Origin: Pseudomonas viridiflava
Lineage (GTDB): Bacteria > Pseudomonadota > Gammaproteobacteria > Pseudomonadales > Pseudomonadaceae
Reading direction: 5' to 3'
Assembly: GCF_900573885.1 (NCBI RefSeq)
Contig: NZ_UPSE01000493.1
Location: 682,001 to 746,000, forward strand
Length of the DNA stretch: 64,000 bases
Shown here piece after piece: positions 34,489-42,202 of this stretch (position 1 is the first letter of the stretch; every line of letters begins with the position of its first letter). The position numbers were made by a program, and so were the translations under genes. The notes beneath the pieces are model-generated. The model made no database searches. It saw only the letters and a program-made list of their open reading frames with translations, and had not been told where the DNA came from.

Positions 34489-34743
34489 TCAACGATCCGG
34501 CAGGGTGATGTTGAGCTCGAGAATCGAGCAGCTGCCTTGGTTTTCCAGGGCGACCTGCACTTGGTCCGAGTCGATGTTCACGTACTTGCGGATCACTTCA
34601 ACCAGCTCTTGCTGCAACGCCGGCAGGTAGTCCGGTTTGCTGCGCTGGCCGCGCTCGTGCGCAACGATGATCTGCAGACGCTCTTTCGCAATCGACGCGG
34701 TGGTTTCTTTTTTGCGCTCGCGAAAGAAGTCGAAAATATTCAT
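34489..34743 (-). CDS. minE: Cell division topological specificity factor MinE
   Basis: An 84-residue MinE. The N-terminal membrane/MinD-binding region (FFRERKKETTASIAKERLQI) is followed by the C-terminal dimerisation domain (YLPALQQELVEVIRKYVNID). MinE stimulates MinD ATPase activity and drives the pole-to-pole oscillation that keeps the division inhibitor from mid-cell. It overlaps the end of minD by four bases (34740-34743) and is the last gene of minCDE. Confidence 0.97.
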   Translation of the reverse strand: MNIFDFFRERKKETTASIAKERLQIIVAHERGQRSKPDYLPALQQELVEVIRKYVNIDSDQVQVALENQGSCSILELNITLPDR

Positions 34744-35555
34744 TCGCGACCTCCGAACAGGCGTTGCATGAAGCCTTGTTTCTTGACGTCGAGGAAACGG
34801 TGCGCGACTTCCTTGCCCAGCAGACGGTCAACGGCATCGCTATAGGCTTGGCCGGCGTCGCTCTGGTCATCGAGAATCACCGGTACGCCCTGGTTGGAAG
34901 CCTTGAGTACGGCTTGCGACTCGGGAATAACGCCAAGCAGGCGAATGGCGAGGATTTCTTCAACGTCTTCAACGCCGAGCATTTCGCCCTTCTGCACGCG
35001 CTCAGGGTTGTAGCGCGTCAGCAGCAGGTGCTCCTTGATCGGGTCTTCGCCCAGTTCGGCGCGGCGCGACTTGCTGGCCAGCAGGCCGAGCATGCGGTCG
35101 GAGTCACGTACCGAGGACACTTCCGGGTTGGTTACAACAATGGCCTCGTCGGCGAAGTACATCGCCAGGTGAGCGCCTTTTTCGATACCGGCTGGCGAGT
35201 CGCAGACCACGTATTCGAAGGTCTGGCGCAGCTCGTTGATGATTTTTTCCACGCCTTCCTTGGTCAGCGCGTCTTTGTCGCGGGTCTGACTGGCGGCCAG
35301 GACGTAGAGGTTTTCCAGGCGTTTGTCTTTGATCAGTGCTTGCGTCAGGGTGGCTTCGCCGTTGACGACGTTGACGAAGTCGTAAACAACGCGGCGTTCA
35401 CAGCCCATGATCAGGTCGAGGTTACGCAGACCGACGTCGAAGTCGACGATGACAGTCTTGTGCCCACGCAGGGCGAGGCCGGTACCGATGGCGGCGCTGG
35501 TGGTGGTTTTACCGACGCCACCTTTGCCGGATGTGACTACGAGGATCTTGGCCAA
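34740..35555 (-). CDS. minD: Septum site-determining ATPase MinD
   Basis: A 271-residue deviant-Walker ATPase. The P-loop SGKGGVGKTTTSAAIGTGLA is at residues about 9-28 (both lysines present), with VIVDFDVGLRNLDLIMG next, the CDSPAGIEKGA Walker B region, and a C-terminal amphipathic membrane-targeting helix (LLGKEVAHRFLDVKKQGFMQ RLFGG). It recruits MinC to the membrane and oscillates with MinE. It lies 102 bases after minC; the three genes are in the standard order. Confidence 0.98.
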   Translation of the reverse strand: MAKILVVTSGKGGVGKTTTSAAIGTGLALRGHKTVIVDFDVGLRNLDLIMGCERRVVYDFVNVVNGEATLTQALIKDKRLENLYVLAASQTRDKDALTKEGVEKIINELRQTFEYVVCDSPAGIEKGAHLAMYFADEAIVVTNPEVSSVRDSDRMLGLLASKSRRAELGEDPIKEHLLLTRYNPERVQKGEMLGVEDVEEILAIRLLGVIPESQAVLKASNQGVPVILDDQSDAGQAYSDAVDRLLGKEVAHRFLDVKKQGFMQRLFGGRE

Positions 35556-35657
35556 GGTGATTCACCCTAAATATGAAGAAATGCGGGAATCTGGCGCCAA
35601 TGAAAAGGTGGCTTCCAGATGCCCGTTTTGTGTCCTGAAAAGTGGCCGCAGTATCCG

Positions 35658-36395
35658 TTAAAGCCGGGTGATGTTCAACACGTCACCGGTCAGGCTTACC
35701 TGTACTGCATCGCCCCACAGCGGGTCGCGGCGCAGGTCTTCAGAGACCTTGTACTGGCCGGCAATGGAGAGCATTTCGGCGCCCAGTTGCTGGCAGAAAA
35801 TTCGCGCTTTGGTGTCGCCTTTAACGCCAGCCAGAGCCCGGCCGCGCATGGGCGCGTAAACATGGATGTTGCCGTCGGCGAGAAGTTCCGCGCCGGCACT
35901 GACGGGCGCCAGCACGATCAGATCGCCGCCCTGGGCATACACCTGCATGCCGCCGCGTACGGGTGAATTGATGACTTTGGTCGGTTTAACCACAGGCTCG
36001 GGCGGCTTTTCCGCCTTTCTTTTGGCCGTTATCTCCACCGGTTCCACGAGCTTTTCCCGCGCGCCGGACGGCGGCAGCACGGGAATGTCGAGGGCGAGGG
36101 CGGCGGCGATGTCTTCTTCACGGTTGGCGCGAATGGCCAGCGTGCGCAAACCATGGCGCCGACACAGCGCCATCAACTCGCCGATGTCGAGAATGCCTTC
36201 GGCGGCTGGCAGCTTGTCCAGGGCCAGCACCAGCGGAATGTTGCTGAAGAAGTTCGGGGCCTGGGCAACCTTTTCGGCCAGTTGCTGTTCCAGGCGCTGG
36301 AGATCATTGTGCGCAAGCTCGAGCACGGTGATGGCGAGCATGCTGCCTTTGAGCTGGAATACGGGGTCTTGGTTGAGCAGATCGGCTTGGCTCAT
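35658..36395 (-). CDS. minC: Septum site-determining protein MinC
   Basis: A 245-residue MinC. The N-terminal FtsZ-inhibiting domain (FQLKGSMLAITVLELAHNDL) is followed by a proline/lysine-rich linker (KRKAEKPPEPVVKPTKV) and the C-terminal beta-helix domain that binds MinD (SPVRGGMQVYAQGGDLIVLA, GNIHVYAPMRGRALAGV). It blocks FtsZ ring assembly at the poles together with MinD. It is the first gene of minCDE and divergent from lpxL. Confidence 0.97.
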   Translation of the reverse strand: MSQADLLNQDPVFQLKGSMLAITVLELAHNDLQRLEQQLAEKVAQAPNFFSNIPLVLALDKLPAAEGILDIGELMALCRRHGLRTLAIRANREEDIAAALALDIPVLPPSGAREKLVEPVEITAKRKAEKPPEPVVKPTKVINSPVRGGMQVYAQGGDLIVLAPVSAGAELLADGNIHVYAPMRGRALAGVKGDTKARIFCQQLGAEMLSIAGQYKVSEDLRRDPLWGDAVQVSLTGDVLNITRL

Positions 36396-36564
36396 GGGGT
36401 GCCTGATGGCCTTAATAATGTGCTGATTTCAGAAATGCCTACAGGGCCGCAGCGCAAGCTGACGGCCTGGAATAAGACCGGACTTATAGCGAGAACGCGG
36501 TTGGGCCGCAAGCCGCGTGCAGTCCTGTAGAATGCGCGCCTTTGTTTGATTTTCGGAAAGCCAG

Positions 36565-37494
36565 ATGGATCGTCCGCAGTTTCGTCGCCAATTTCTTCAT
36601 CCGCGCTACTGGCTGCTCTGGCTCGGCCTGGGGTTGCTGTGGCTGCTGGTGCAGCTGCCTTATTCGGCATTGCTGGGGCTGGGGCGAGCGCTGGGATGGG
36701 TAATGTATGCAGGCGCGCGCTCACGCCGTGAAATTGCCGCGCGCAATTTGGCGCTGTGCTTCCCGCAGATGTCCGACGCCGAGCGAAAAAAACTGCTGCA
36801 TGAAAACTTCGCGTCCACCGGCATCGCCTTTTTCGAAATGGCCATGAGCTGGTGGTGGCCGACCAAACGCCTGGCGCGCCTGGCCCATATCGAGGGCCTG
36901 GAATACCTGCAGGAAGCGCAACTGCAGGGGCGGGGCGTGATTCTGATGGCCGTGCATTTCACTACCCTGGAAATCGGTGCCGCCCTGTTGGGCCAGCGCC
37001 ACACCATCGACGGCATGTACCGCGAGCATAAAAATGCGCTGTTCGACTTCGTTCAGCGCCGCGGCCGCGAGCGCCATAACCAGGACGCCCAGGCGATTGA
37101 GCGCGAAGACGTGCGCGCCATGCTGAAAGTGCTGCGTGCCGGGCGCGCCATCTGGTATGCGCCCGATCAGGACTACGGCATCAAGCAAAGCGTGTTCGTG
37201 CCGCTGTTCGGCATCACCGCCGCCACGGTCACTGCCACCAGCAAGTTTGCCCGTCTGGGCCGCGCGCAGGTCATGCCGTTTACGCAGAAGCGTCTGCCCA
37301 ACGGTGGCGGTTATAAATTGGTCATTCACCCACCGCTGCGCAATTTCCCCGGGGAGTCCGAAGAAGAGGACTGCCTGCGGGTGAATCAGTGGGTGGAGCG
37401 GGCGATTCTCAGCTGCCCGGAACAATACCTGTGGGCGCACCGTCGCTTCAAAACCCGGCCGCCGGGTCAGCCGAAGCTCTATAACAAAAGCTGA
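36565..37494 (+). CDS. lpxL: Lipid A lauroyl acyltransferase
   Basis: A 309-residue inner-membrane-bound acyltransferase of the HtrB/LpxL family. An N-terminal anchor (WLLWLGLGLLWLLVQLPY) precedes the active-site motif MAVHFTTLEIGA with His131 and Glu136 (the HX4E form usual here), and later GMYREHKNALFDFVQRRGR and WYAPDQDYG. It adds a secondary acyl chain to lipid A using acyl-ACP. TAGAAT at 36528-36533 is a likely -10 element, about 30 bases before ATG. It is divergent from minCDE. Confidence 0.92.
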   Translation: MDRPQFRRQFLHPRYWLLWLGLGLLWLLVQLPYSALLGLGRALGWVMYAGARSRREIAARNLALCFPQMSDAERKKLLHENFASTGIAFFEMAMSWWWPTKRLARLAHIEGLEYLQEAQLQGRGVILMAVHFTTLEIGAALLGQRHTIDGMYREHKNALFDFVQRRGRERHNQDAQAIEREDVRAMLKVLRAGRAIWYAPDQDYGIKQSVFVPLFGITAATVTATSKFARLGRAQVMPFTQKRLPNGGGYKLVIHPPLRNFPGESEEEDCLRVNQWVERAILSCPEQYLWAHRRFKTRPPGQPKLYNKS

Positions 37495-37577
37495 GGCGAG
37501 GCTTGTTTCAGTGGTAGCAGCCGCTACCACGCCAGCCAGGCACTCTATACTCGCGAAAACCCCGTAAAGAGGCTTCG

Positions 37578-38774
37578 ATGAATCTAGCGCACGATCCAAG
37601 CAAACCGGTGACTGGGCTGATTCTATCGGGCGGCGGCGCGCGTGCCGCCTATCAGGTGGGCGTGCTTGCGGCGATTGCCGATCTGCTGCCCGACACCACG
37701 CAAAATCCCTTTCCCGTGATCGTCGGCACCTCGGCCGGCGCCATCAATGCCGTGGGCCTGGCCTGTGGCGCGTTGCAGTTCAATGAAGCGATCAAGCGCC
37801 TGACCCATGTGTGGCAGAATTTTCACACCCATCAGGTGTACCGCAGTGATTTTTCCGGGGTGGTGCGCCAGGCCAGTCGCTTCTTTGGCCACAGCCTGCT
37901 GGGCCTGGGCAAGCGCGCGCCGGTGGCGTTGCTCGACAGCTCGCCGCTTGGCGGCTTGCTGGCGGAAAACCTCGACTTCACCGGAATCGCCGCCGCCGTG
38001 CGCATGCGCAAATTGCGCGCCGTGGCGGTGACGGCCTTCGGCTATGACTCCGGCCAGGCGGTGACGTTTTATCAAGGGCGCGCCGCCATCGACCCGTGGT
38101 TTCGCCATCGCCGCGTCGGCGTACCGACCCGATTGCAGCTTGAACACCTGCTGGCCAGTGCGGCGATTCCGTTGATATTCCCGCCGGTAAAAATCAACCG
38201 GGAATACTTTGGCGACGGCGCCATGCGCTCGTCCGCGCCCATCAGCCCGGCACTGCATCTGGGTGCCAACCGCGTATTGGTGGTGGGTGTGAGTGGCAAT
38301 GCCAATCCCCATAACGTGCCGGTGCGCAGCAAGATCGTGGGGCCGCCGAGCCTGGCGCAGGTCAGCGGCCATTTGCTCAACAGCACCTTTATCGACAGCC
38401 TGGAAAGCGATATCGAGCTGCTCGAACGCATGAACCAGATGTGCCGCTTGTTGCCGTCCAACCTGCCGGCGAAAAGCTCGGCGATCAAACCGGTAGACGT
38501 GTTGGTGATTGCCCCCAGTCAGCCGCTGGACCACATTGCCGCGCGCCATTGGCACGAGCTACCGCGAACCTTGCGTATGTTTTTGCGCGGGCCGGGGGCC
38601 AAGAAAGCCGGTGGGGCAGGGGTGTTGAGTTACCTGCTGTTCGAGTCGGGCTACTGCAACGAGCTGATCGAGCTGGGCTACCAGGACGCGATGGCCAAGA
38701 AGACCGAGTTGGTGCGCTTTTTGGGGCTGGAGCCGCAGGTGGCGCAGTCGTTGGCGCCGGAGTTGAGTCGGTAG
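37578..38774 (+). CDS. Patatin-like phospholipase
   Basis: A 398-residue patatin-fold lipase. The oxyanion loop ILSGGGARAAYQVG (residues about 15-28), the nucleophile elbow VGTSAGA with Ser52, and the dyad aspartate Asp213 in YFGDGAMRSSAP are all present, so the enzyme should be active. No signal peptide is seen. It probably hydrolyses phospholipids or lysophospholipids; the position between lpxL and the mla-type genes suits a role in membrane lipid turnover. The last third contains a helical region (SLESDIELLERMNQMCRLLP) not needed for catalysis. Confidence 0.9.
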   Translation: MNLAHDPSKPVTGLILSGGGARAAYQVGVLAAIADLLPDTTQNPFPVIVGTSAGAINAVGLACGALQFNEAIKRLTHVWQNFHTHQVYRSDFSGVVRQASRFFGHSLLGLGKRAPVALLDSSPLGGLLAENLDFTGIAAAVRMRKLRAVAVTAFGYDSGQAVTFYQGRAAIDPWFRHRRVGVPTRLQLEHLLASAAIPLIFPPVKINREYFGDGAMRSSAPISPALHLGANRVLVVGVSGNANPHNVPVRSKIVGPPSLAQVSGHLLNSTFIDSLESDIELLERMNQMCRLLPSNLPAKSSAIKPVDVLVIAPSQPLDHIAARHWHELPRTLRMFLRGPGAKKAGGAGVLSYLLFESGYCNELIELGYQDAMAKKTELVRFLGLEPQVAQSLAPELSR

Positions 38775-38791
38775 GAAGGGGCGCGTGCGAC

Positions 38792-38888
38792 GTTGGGCTT
38801 CGCCTGCGGCTCAACCCAACCTACGAAACTCAACCCACGAAATACAACCGCAGGTTGGGTCGGTCGGCACGCGAGGCCCAGCGAAGCC
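38792..38888. repeat. GTTGGGCTTCGC repeat, inverted pair
   Basis: GTTGGGCTTCGCCTGCGGCT followed by CAACCCAACCTACG at 38792-38825 faces an inverted copy starting GCAGGTTGGGTCGG at about 38851 and ending near CGAGGCCCAGCGAAGCC. The right end overlaps the 3' end region of mlaA, whose stop is at 38890. It separates the convergent patatin and mlaA genes. Confidence 0.75.
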
Positions 38889-38889
38889 T

Positions 38890-39678
38890 TTACTCAGCCA
38901 CCTGCAACTTGCGCGCTTCGGTGTATACGTAACGCACTTTCTCGTATTCGAACGGCGAATTGGTCTGGCCGTAGCGGAAGGTGGTGACGTAGCGGCGGTC
39001 GATGGAGCGCAGCAGGAACAGTTCCGGGTGGTCCTGGCTGACTTCGGCGACGTTGAGGAAGTTGATCTGGTTTTCCACGGTGAAATCCGCCAGCAACCCA
39101 CCGGTATCGCGCAGGTTCGACGGGCCAAGAATCGGCAGCATCACGTATGGGCCTGCCGGCACGCCGTAGAAGCCCAAGGTCTGGCCGAAGTCTTCCGATT
39201 GTTTTGGCAGCCCCATCATGGTGGCCGGGTCCCACAGGCCCACTACGCCAATGGTGGTGTTCAGCAGCAAACGGCCGGTGGTTTCCAGCGAGCGCTGGCC
39301 TTTGAACTGCAACAGGCTGTTGACCAGGTTGGGGATGTCACCAATGTTGCTGAAGAAATTGCTCACGCCACTGCGTACGAACTTGGGCGTGACGTAGCGA
39401 TAGCCGTCCACCACCGGCAGAAACACCCACTCATCGAAGCGGTAGTTGAAGTGGTAGATGCGCCGGTTTACCGATTCCAGCGGGTCGTAGACGTTCAAGG
39501 CGTCGAGGGTCGAGCGCTCGAATTCGTGCTGGTCCAGCCCGGCGTTGAATTTCAGCGCTTTGAGCGGCTCGGTGAAACCGTCCGGCTCTGCAGCCGGCGT
39601 CGTCTGCGGTTGCGGGTCAGCCGCGTGCACCGCGCCAGTGGCAAACAGCAGAGCGAGCAGCAGGGAGGTCTTGGTCAT
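38890..39678 (-). CDS. mlaA: MlaA (VacJ)-family outer-membrane lipid transport protein
   Basis: A 262-residue VacJ/MlaA protein. The family signature DPLESVNRRIYHFNYRFDEW is at about residues 65-84, with VSNFFSNIGDIPNLVNSLLQ and the glycine-rich VGLWDPATMMGLP and YGVPAGPYVMLPILGPSNLRD following. In E. coli MlaA extracts stray phospholipids from the outer leaflet of the outer membrane and passes them to MlaC. Here the signal peptide (LLLALLFATGAVHA) lacks the lipobox cysteine that E. coli VacJ carries. The start overlaps the upstream alpha/beta hydrolase stop by four bases, so the two are coupled. Confidence 0.93.
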   Translation of the reverse strand: MTKTSLLLALLFATGAVHAADPQPQTTPAAEPDGFTEPLKALKFNAGLDQHEFERSTLDALNVYDPLESVNRRIYHFNYRFDEWVFLPVVDGYRYVTPKFVRSGVSNFFSNIGDIPNLVNSLLQFKGQRSLETTGRLLLNTTIGVVGLWDPATMMGLPKQSEDFGQTLGFYGVPAGPYVMLPILGPSNLRDTGGLLADFTVENQINFLNVAEVSQDHPELFLLRSIDRRYVTTFRYGQTNSPFEYEKVRYVYTEARKLQVAE

Positions 39679-40970
39679 TTCAGCAGCTCCAGCATGGCGG
39701 CGGTATTTACGCGGTAGTTGAGGTTGCCGCAGTGCCCGCCGTGCGGGTAAACGGTCAAACGGTCGCCCATCGTTCTGCGTAAAAAGCCCAGGTCGCCGGG
39801 GCCGAGAATGACGTCATCCTTGTTGTGCATCACCAGCACCTTGTCGCTGGTTTTCAGGTAATCCTCCAGCGCGTACAAACTCACCTGATCGATCAGTTGC
39901 AGCAAGCTGCCGCCGTCGGTGCGCGCGCGCCACATGGGGATCAGTTGCTCGCGAATGTAGCAGTCGAAGTCGCACTGCAGGGCTTTGCGGAAATACGGGG
40001 TCAGGCTGGTGCCTTCGCTGATCGGGGTTTCCGGCGGCGTGATGAGGCCACGGCGGTTGATCAGGTCGGACGTAAACGCGATGTCGGCGGACGAGAATCG
40101 AAAAGAGGTACCAATCAACATCGCCAGCTGTTCGTTGGAAAGCTGCTGCTTGGACTGCTGCAGGTCATAGAGCATGGCATCGTTGATGTCGATGTAGCCC
40201 TTCTGCTGGAAGTAGCGGGTCAGCTTGCTCAATACCGTGTCATAGAACGTGCTGCTGTTGGAGATGCCTTTCACTTCGGTCTGCACCAGGCGATCGAGGT
40301 TGGTGATCGAGGTGTAGAGGTTCACCGGCGGGTTGAGCATCAGCACTTTTTTGAAGTTGAAGCTGCGCCGGTCTTCATCCAGCTTGCTGACAAACGCCGC
40401 GTTCAACGCACCCAGGCTGTAACCGGTGAGGTAGAAGTCGGTGACCTCCACTTCCGGATGCTGCGCACGCACGGCTTGCATTACGCGATACAGGTCGTCG
40501 GCGTCTTCAGTGCTGACGCCCGGCGTGGCGTGGCGCGACGCGGCGGTCATGAAGTCATAGCTGGTGGGCGAAGAGAGCTGCACCACGTGGTAACCCGCGC
40601 CGTAGAACACCTTCTTGAGGTTTTCCGCCAGCGTGCTGGAGTAATGCGCGCCCGTACCGGCAATGATGAAAATCAGCGGCGCCGGCCCTTTCTGCTTGGC
40701 CATGCGATAGCGCAGGGTTTTCACCGGCCAGAAGTTGTCCGGCACTTCGAGCTCGCGCTCGGGCCGTAGTTTGAGGTTGTAGTCGGCTTGATCAATGTCC
40801 CGGTCTTCCGGCACTTGCGCACGCAAGTCCGGGGGCGTCGTGGCGATGGTCGCCTCGAAGGGGTTGGTCAGTGGGAACCCATAGCTGGCCTCGTCGATGT
40901 CGGCGGCCGACAACAACGGACTGAGGCATAAACCTGCCATAAGCGCAGCAAAACGTGAGAGGCGCGGCAT
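39675..40970 (-). CDS. Secreted alpha/beta-fold hydrolase coupled to mlaA
   Basis: A 431-residue protein with a signal peptide (MPRLSRFAALMAGLCLSPLL, cut near SAA) and an alpha/beta-hydrolase fold: the oxyanion-like strand LIFIIAGTGAHYSS, the nucleophile elbow FYLTGYSLGALNAAF (Ser in GYSLG), an aspartate in HNKDDVILG and the terminal histidine in VYPHGGHCGNLNY. It should be a periplasmic or outer-membrane serine hydrolase. Its stop overlaps the mlaA start (ATGA), so it probably works on lipids with MlaA. The start at 40970 is chosen because the signal peptide begins there; the reading frame is open farther upstream but overlaps the GNAT gene. Confidence 0.85.
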   Translation of the reverse strand: MPRLSRFAALMAGLCLSPLLSAADIDEASYGFPLTNPFEATIATTPPDLRAQVPEDRDIDQADYNLKLRPERELEVPDNFWPVKTLRYRMAKQKGPAPLIFIIAGTGAHYSSTLAENLKKVFYGAGYHVVQLSSPTSYDFMTAASRHATPGVSTEDADDLYRVMQAVRAQHPEVEVTDFYLTGYSLGALNAAFVSKLDEDRRSFNFKKVLMLNPPVNLYTSITNLDRLVQTEVKGISNSSTFYDTVLSKLTRYFQQKGYIDINDAMLYDLQQSKQQLSNEQLAMLIGTSFRFSSADIAFTSDLINRRGLITPPETPISEGTSLTPYFRKALQCDFDCYIREQLIPMWRARTDGGSLLQLIDQVSLYALEDYLKTSDKVLVMHNKDDVILGPGDLGFLRRTMGDRLTVYPHGGHCGNLNYRVNTAAMLELLK

Positions 40971-41049
40971 CGCAAATCCCTTTAGAAGATAAAGTGCGGA
41001 GTGAATCTGGCGATATGACAGCAGACACGCTGGTATAGCACAGAGATAT

Positions 41050-41538
41050 TTACTCGGCTTGTTTTGCCAGCTCAGCCAGCGCTGCGCCGCTGAGACGGTA
41101 AGTGGTCCAATCGTCCTGCGGACGCGCGCCAAGACGGCGGTAAAAGCCCAGCGCCGGCTCGTTCCAGTCCAGCACCGCCCATTCCAGACGACCACAGCCG
41201 CGCTCCACCGCCAGCTGCGCCAGGCGCGCGAGCAAGGCTTTGCCCAGCCCGGAACTGCGCGCTGCTTCGCGAACGTACAGGTCTTCCAGATAAATGCCGG
41301 GCTTGCCCAGAAAGGTCGAGAAGCTGGAGAAGAACAGGGCAAAGCCTTGTGGTTCGCCATCGAGCTCGCCGATAAGCACTTCGGCGAACGGGCGTGGGCC
41401 AAACAGGTTGGCGGTCAAGTCTTCAGGCGTGGCGACGGCCTGGTCGCTGAGCTTTTCGTACACCGCCAACTCGTGAATCAGGCTGAGAATCAGGCCAACG
41501 TCATCGGGCGTCGCGTTGCGTAACTGAATACGGGACAT
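41050..41538 (-). CDS. GNAT-family acetyltransferase (diamine acetyltransferase-like)
   Basis: A 162-residue GNAT enzyme. The start IQLRNATPDDVGLILSLIHE, the central YLEDLYVREAARSSGLGKAL (acetyl-CoA loop R-S-S-G-L-G-K) and RLEWAVLDWNEPALGFYRRL match the spermidine/thialysine N-acetyltransferase group. It likely acetylates a polyamine, thialysine or similar amine in the cytosol. It stands alone, with an 80-base gap to the hydrolase gene downstream. Confidence 0.88.
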   Translation of the reverse strand: MSRIQLRNATPDDVGLILSLIHELAVYEKLSDQAVATPEDLTANLFGPRPFAEVLIGELDGEPQGFALFFSSFSTFLGKPGIYLEDLYVREAARSSGLGKALLARLAQLAVERGCGRLEWAVLDWNEPALGFYRRLGARPQDDWTTYRLSGAALAELAKQAE

Positions 41539-41704
41539 AAAAACTCCAGGAATGGCGGAATGAACGGAGCTTGCCGGCTCCCTGCGCGCGCGGCAACAGC
41601 ATGATATGAATTCCGTGGAGAAGGCTTGATCTTTAGTGCTCTGGCGCTTGCATACCGCGTTCGGGCGTTTATCCTGAGCGCCGATTTATCTACCGGAGAA
41701 ACCC

Positions 41705-42073
41705 ATGTCCCGTCGTTTGCCCCTGATCGCCTTGCTGATCGTTCTGGCCTTGTGGCTGGCCGCCGCCTACGGGCTGCGTTTTGCCCTGATGGAAGACAGC
41801 CAGTGGGTCGGCATTTGCGTTGACCAGGCGCAGCGCTGGGAATGCCAGGTGCGTGACGGCCTGGGCTTGCTCATTCACTTCCGCGTTATCGCCTGGGCCG
41901 GTCTGGGTGGCGCCTTGCTGGCATTCGTGGTGCCGGGTCGCGCCGGCTGGTGGCTGGCGGTCGCTGCGCTGGTGTTCGCCTTGCCGGCGCTGGTGCTCTA
42001 TAGCGCCAGCCTGGCGGTATTTGCCGTGGTGATTGCCGCGTTGCGATTGGTGCGGGCGCCGCGTCTGGCTTGA
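41705..42073 (+). CDS. Small integral membrane protein, unknown
   Basis: A 122-residue protein with four hydrophobic segments (about residues 5-24, 54-76, 82-97 and 99-115), such as LPLIALLIVLALWLAAAYG and WWLAVAALVFALPALVLY. Two cysteines (ICVDQ and WECQV) lie in the first periplasmic loop and could form a disulfide. No family is recognised. The ATG at 41705 follows GGAGAAACCC. The gene is followed by a REP pair and a terminator shared with the convergent GH17 gene. Confidence 0.72.
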   Translation: MSRRLPLIALLIVLALWLAAAYGLRFALMEDSQWVGICVDQAQRWECQVRDGLGLLIHFRVIAWAGLGGALLAFVVPGRAGWWLAVAALVFALPALVLYSASLAVFAVVIAALRLVRAPRLA

Positions 42074-42076
42074 AAA

Positions 42077-42146
42077 CCATCGCGGCTAAAGCCGCTCCTA
42101 CAGGTTGGGTGTGATCCTGTGGGAGCGGCTTTAGCCGCGATGCTCT
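42077..42146. repeat. REP-type inverted pair (GGAGCGGCTTTAGCCGCGATG family)
   Basis: CATCGCGGCTAAAGCCGCTC at about 42078 faces TGTGGGAGCGGCTTTAGCCG starting near 42119. Each unit is itself a palindrome. The pair lies at the convergent ends of the small membrane protein gene and the GH17 gene. Confidence 0.88.
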
Positions 42147-42151
42147 TGAAC

Positions 42152-42187
42152 AAAAAAAACGGGGCTCATCGTGAGCCCCGTTTTTTA
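42152..42187. terminator. Bidirectional terminator
   Basis: AAAAACGGGGCTC-atcgt-GAGCCCCGTTTTT forms a 13-base-pair hairpin with A and T runs on both flanks. It can end both the small membrane protein transcript and the GH17 transcript. Confidence 0.92.
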
Positions 42188-42202
42188 TTGCCTGCGTCTG
42201 GC

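Noticed and set aside
42077..42187. REP pair plus hairpin considered as a small RNA gene
   Set aside because: It is fully explained by a common REP family and a bidirectional terminator at convergent gene ends.
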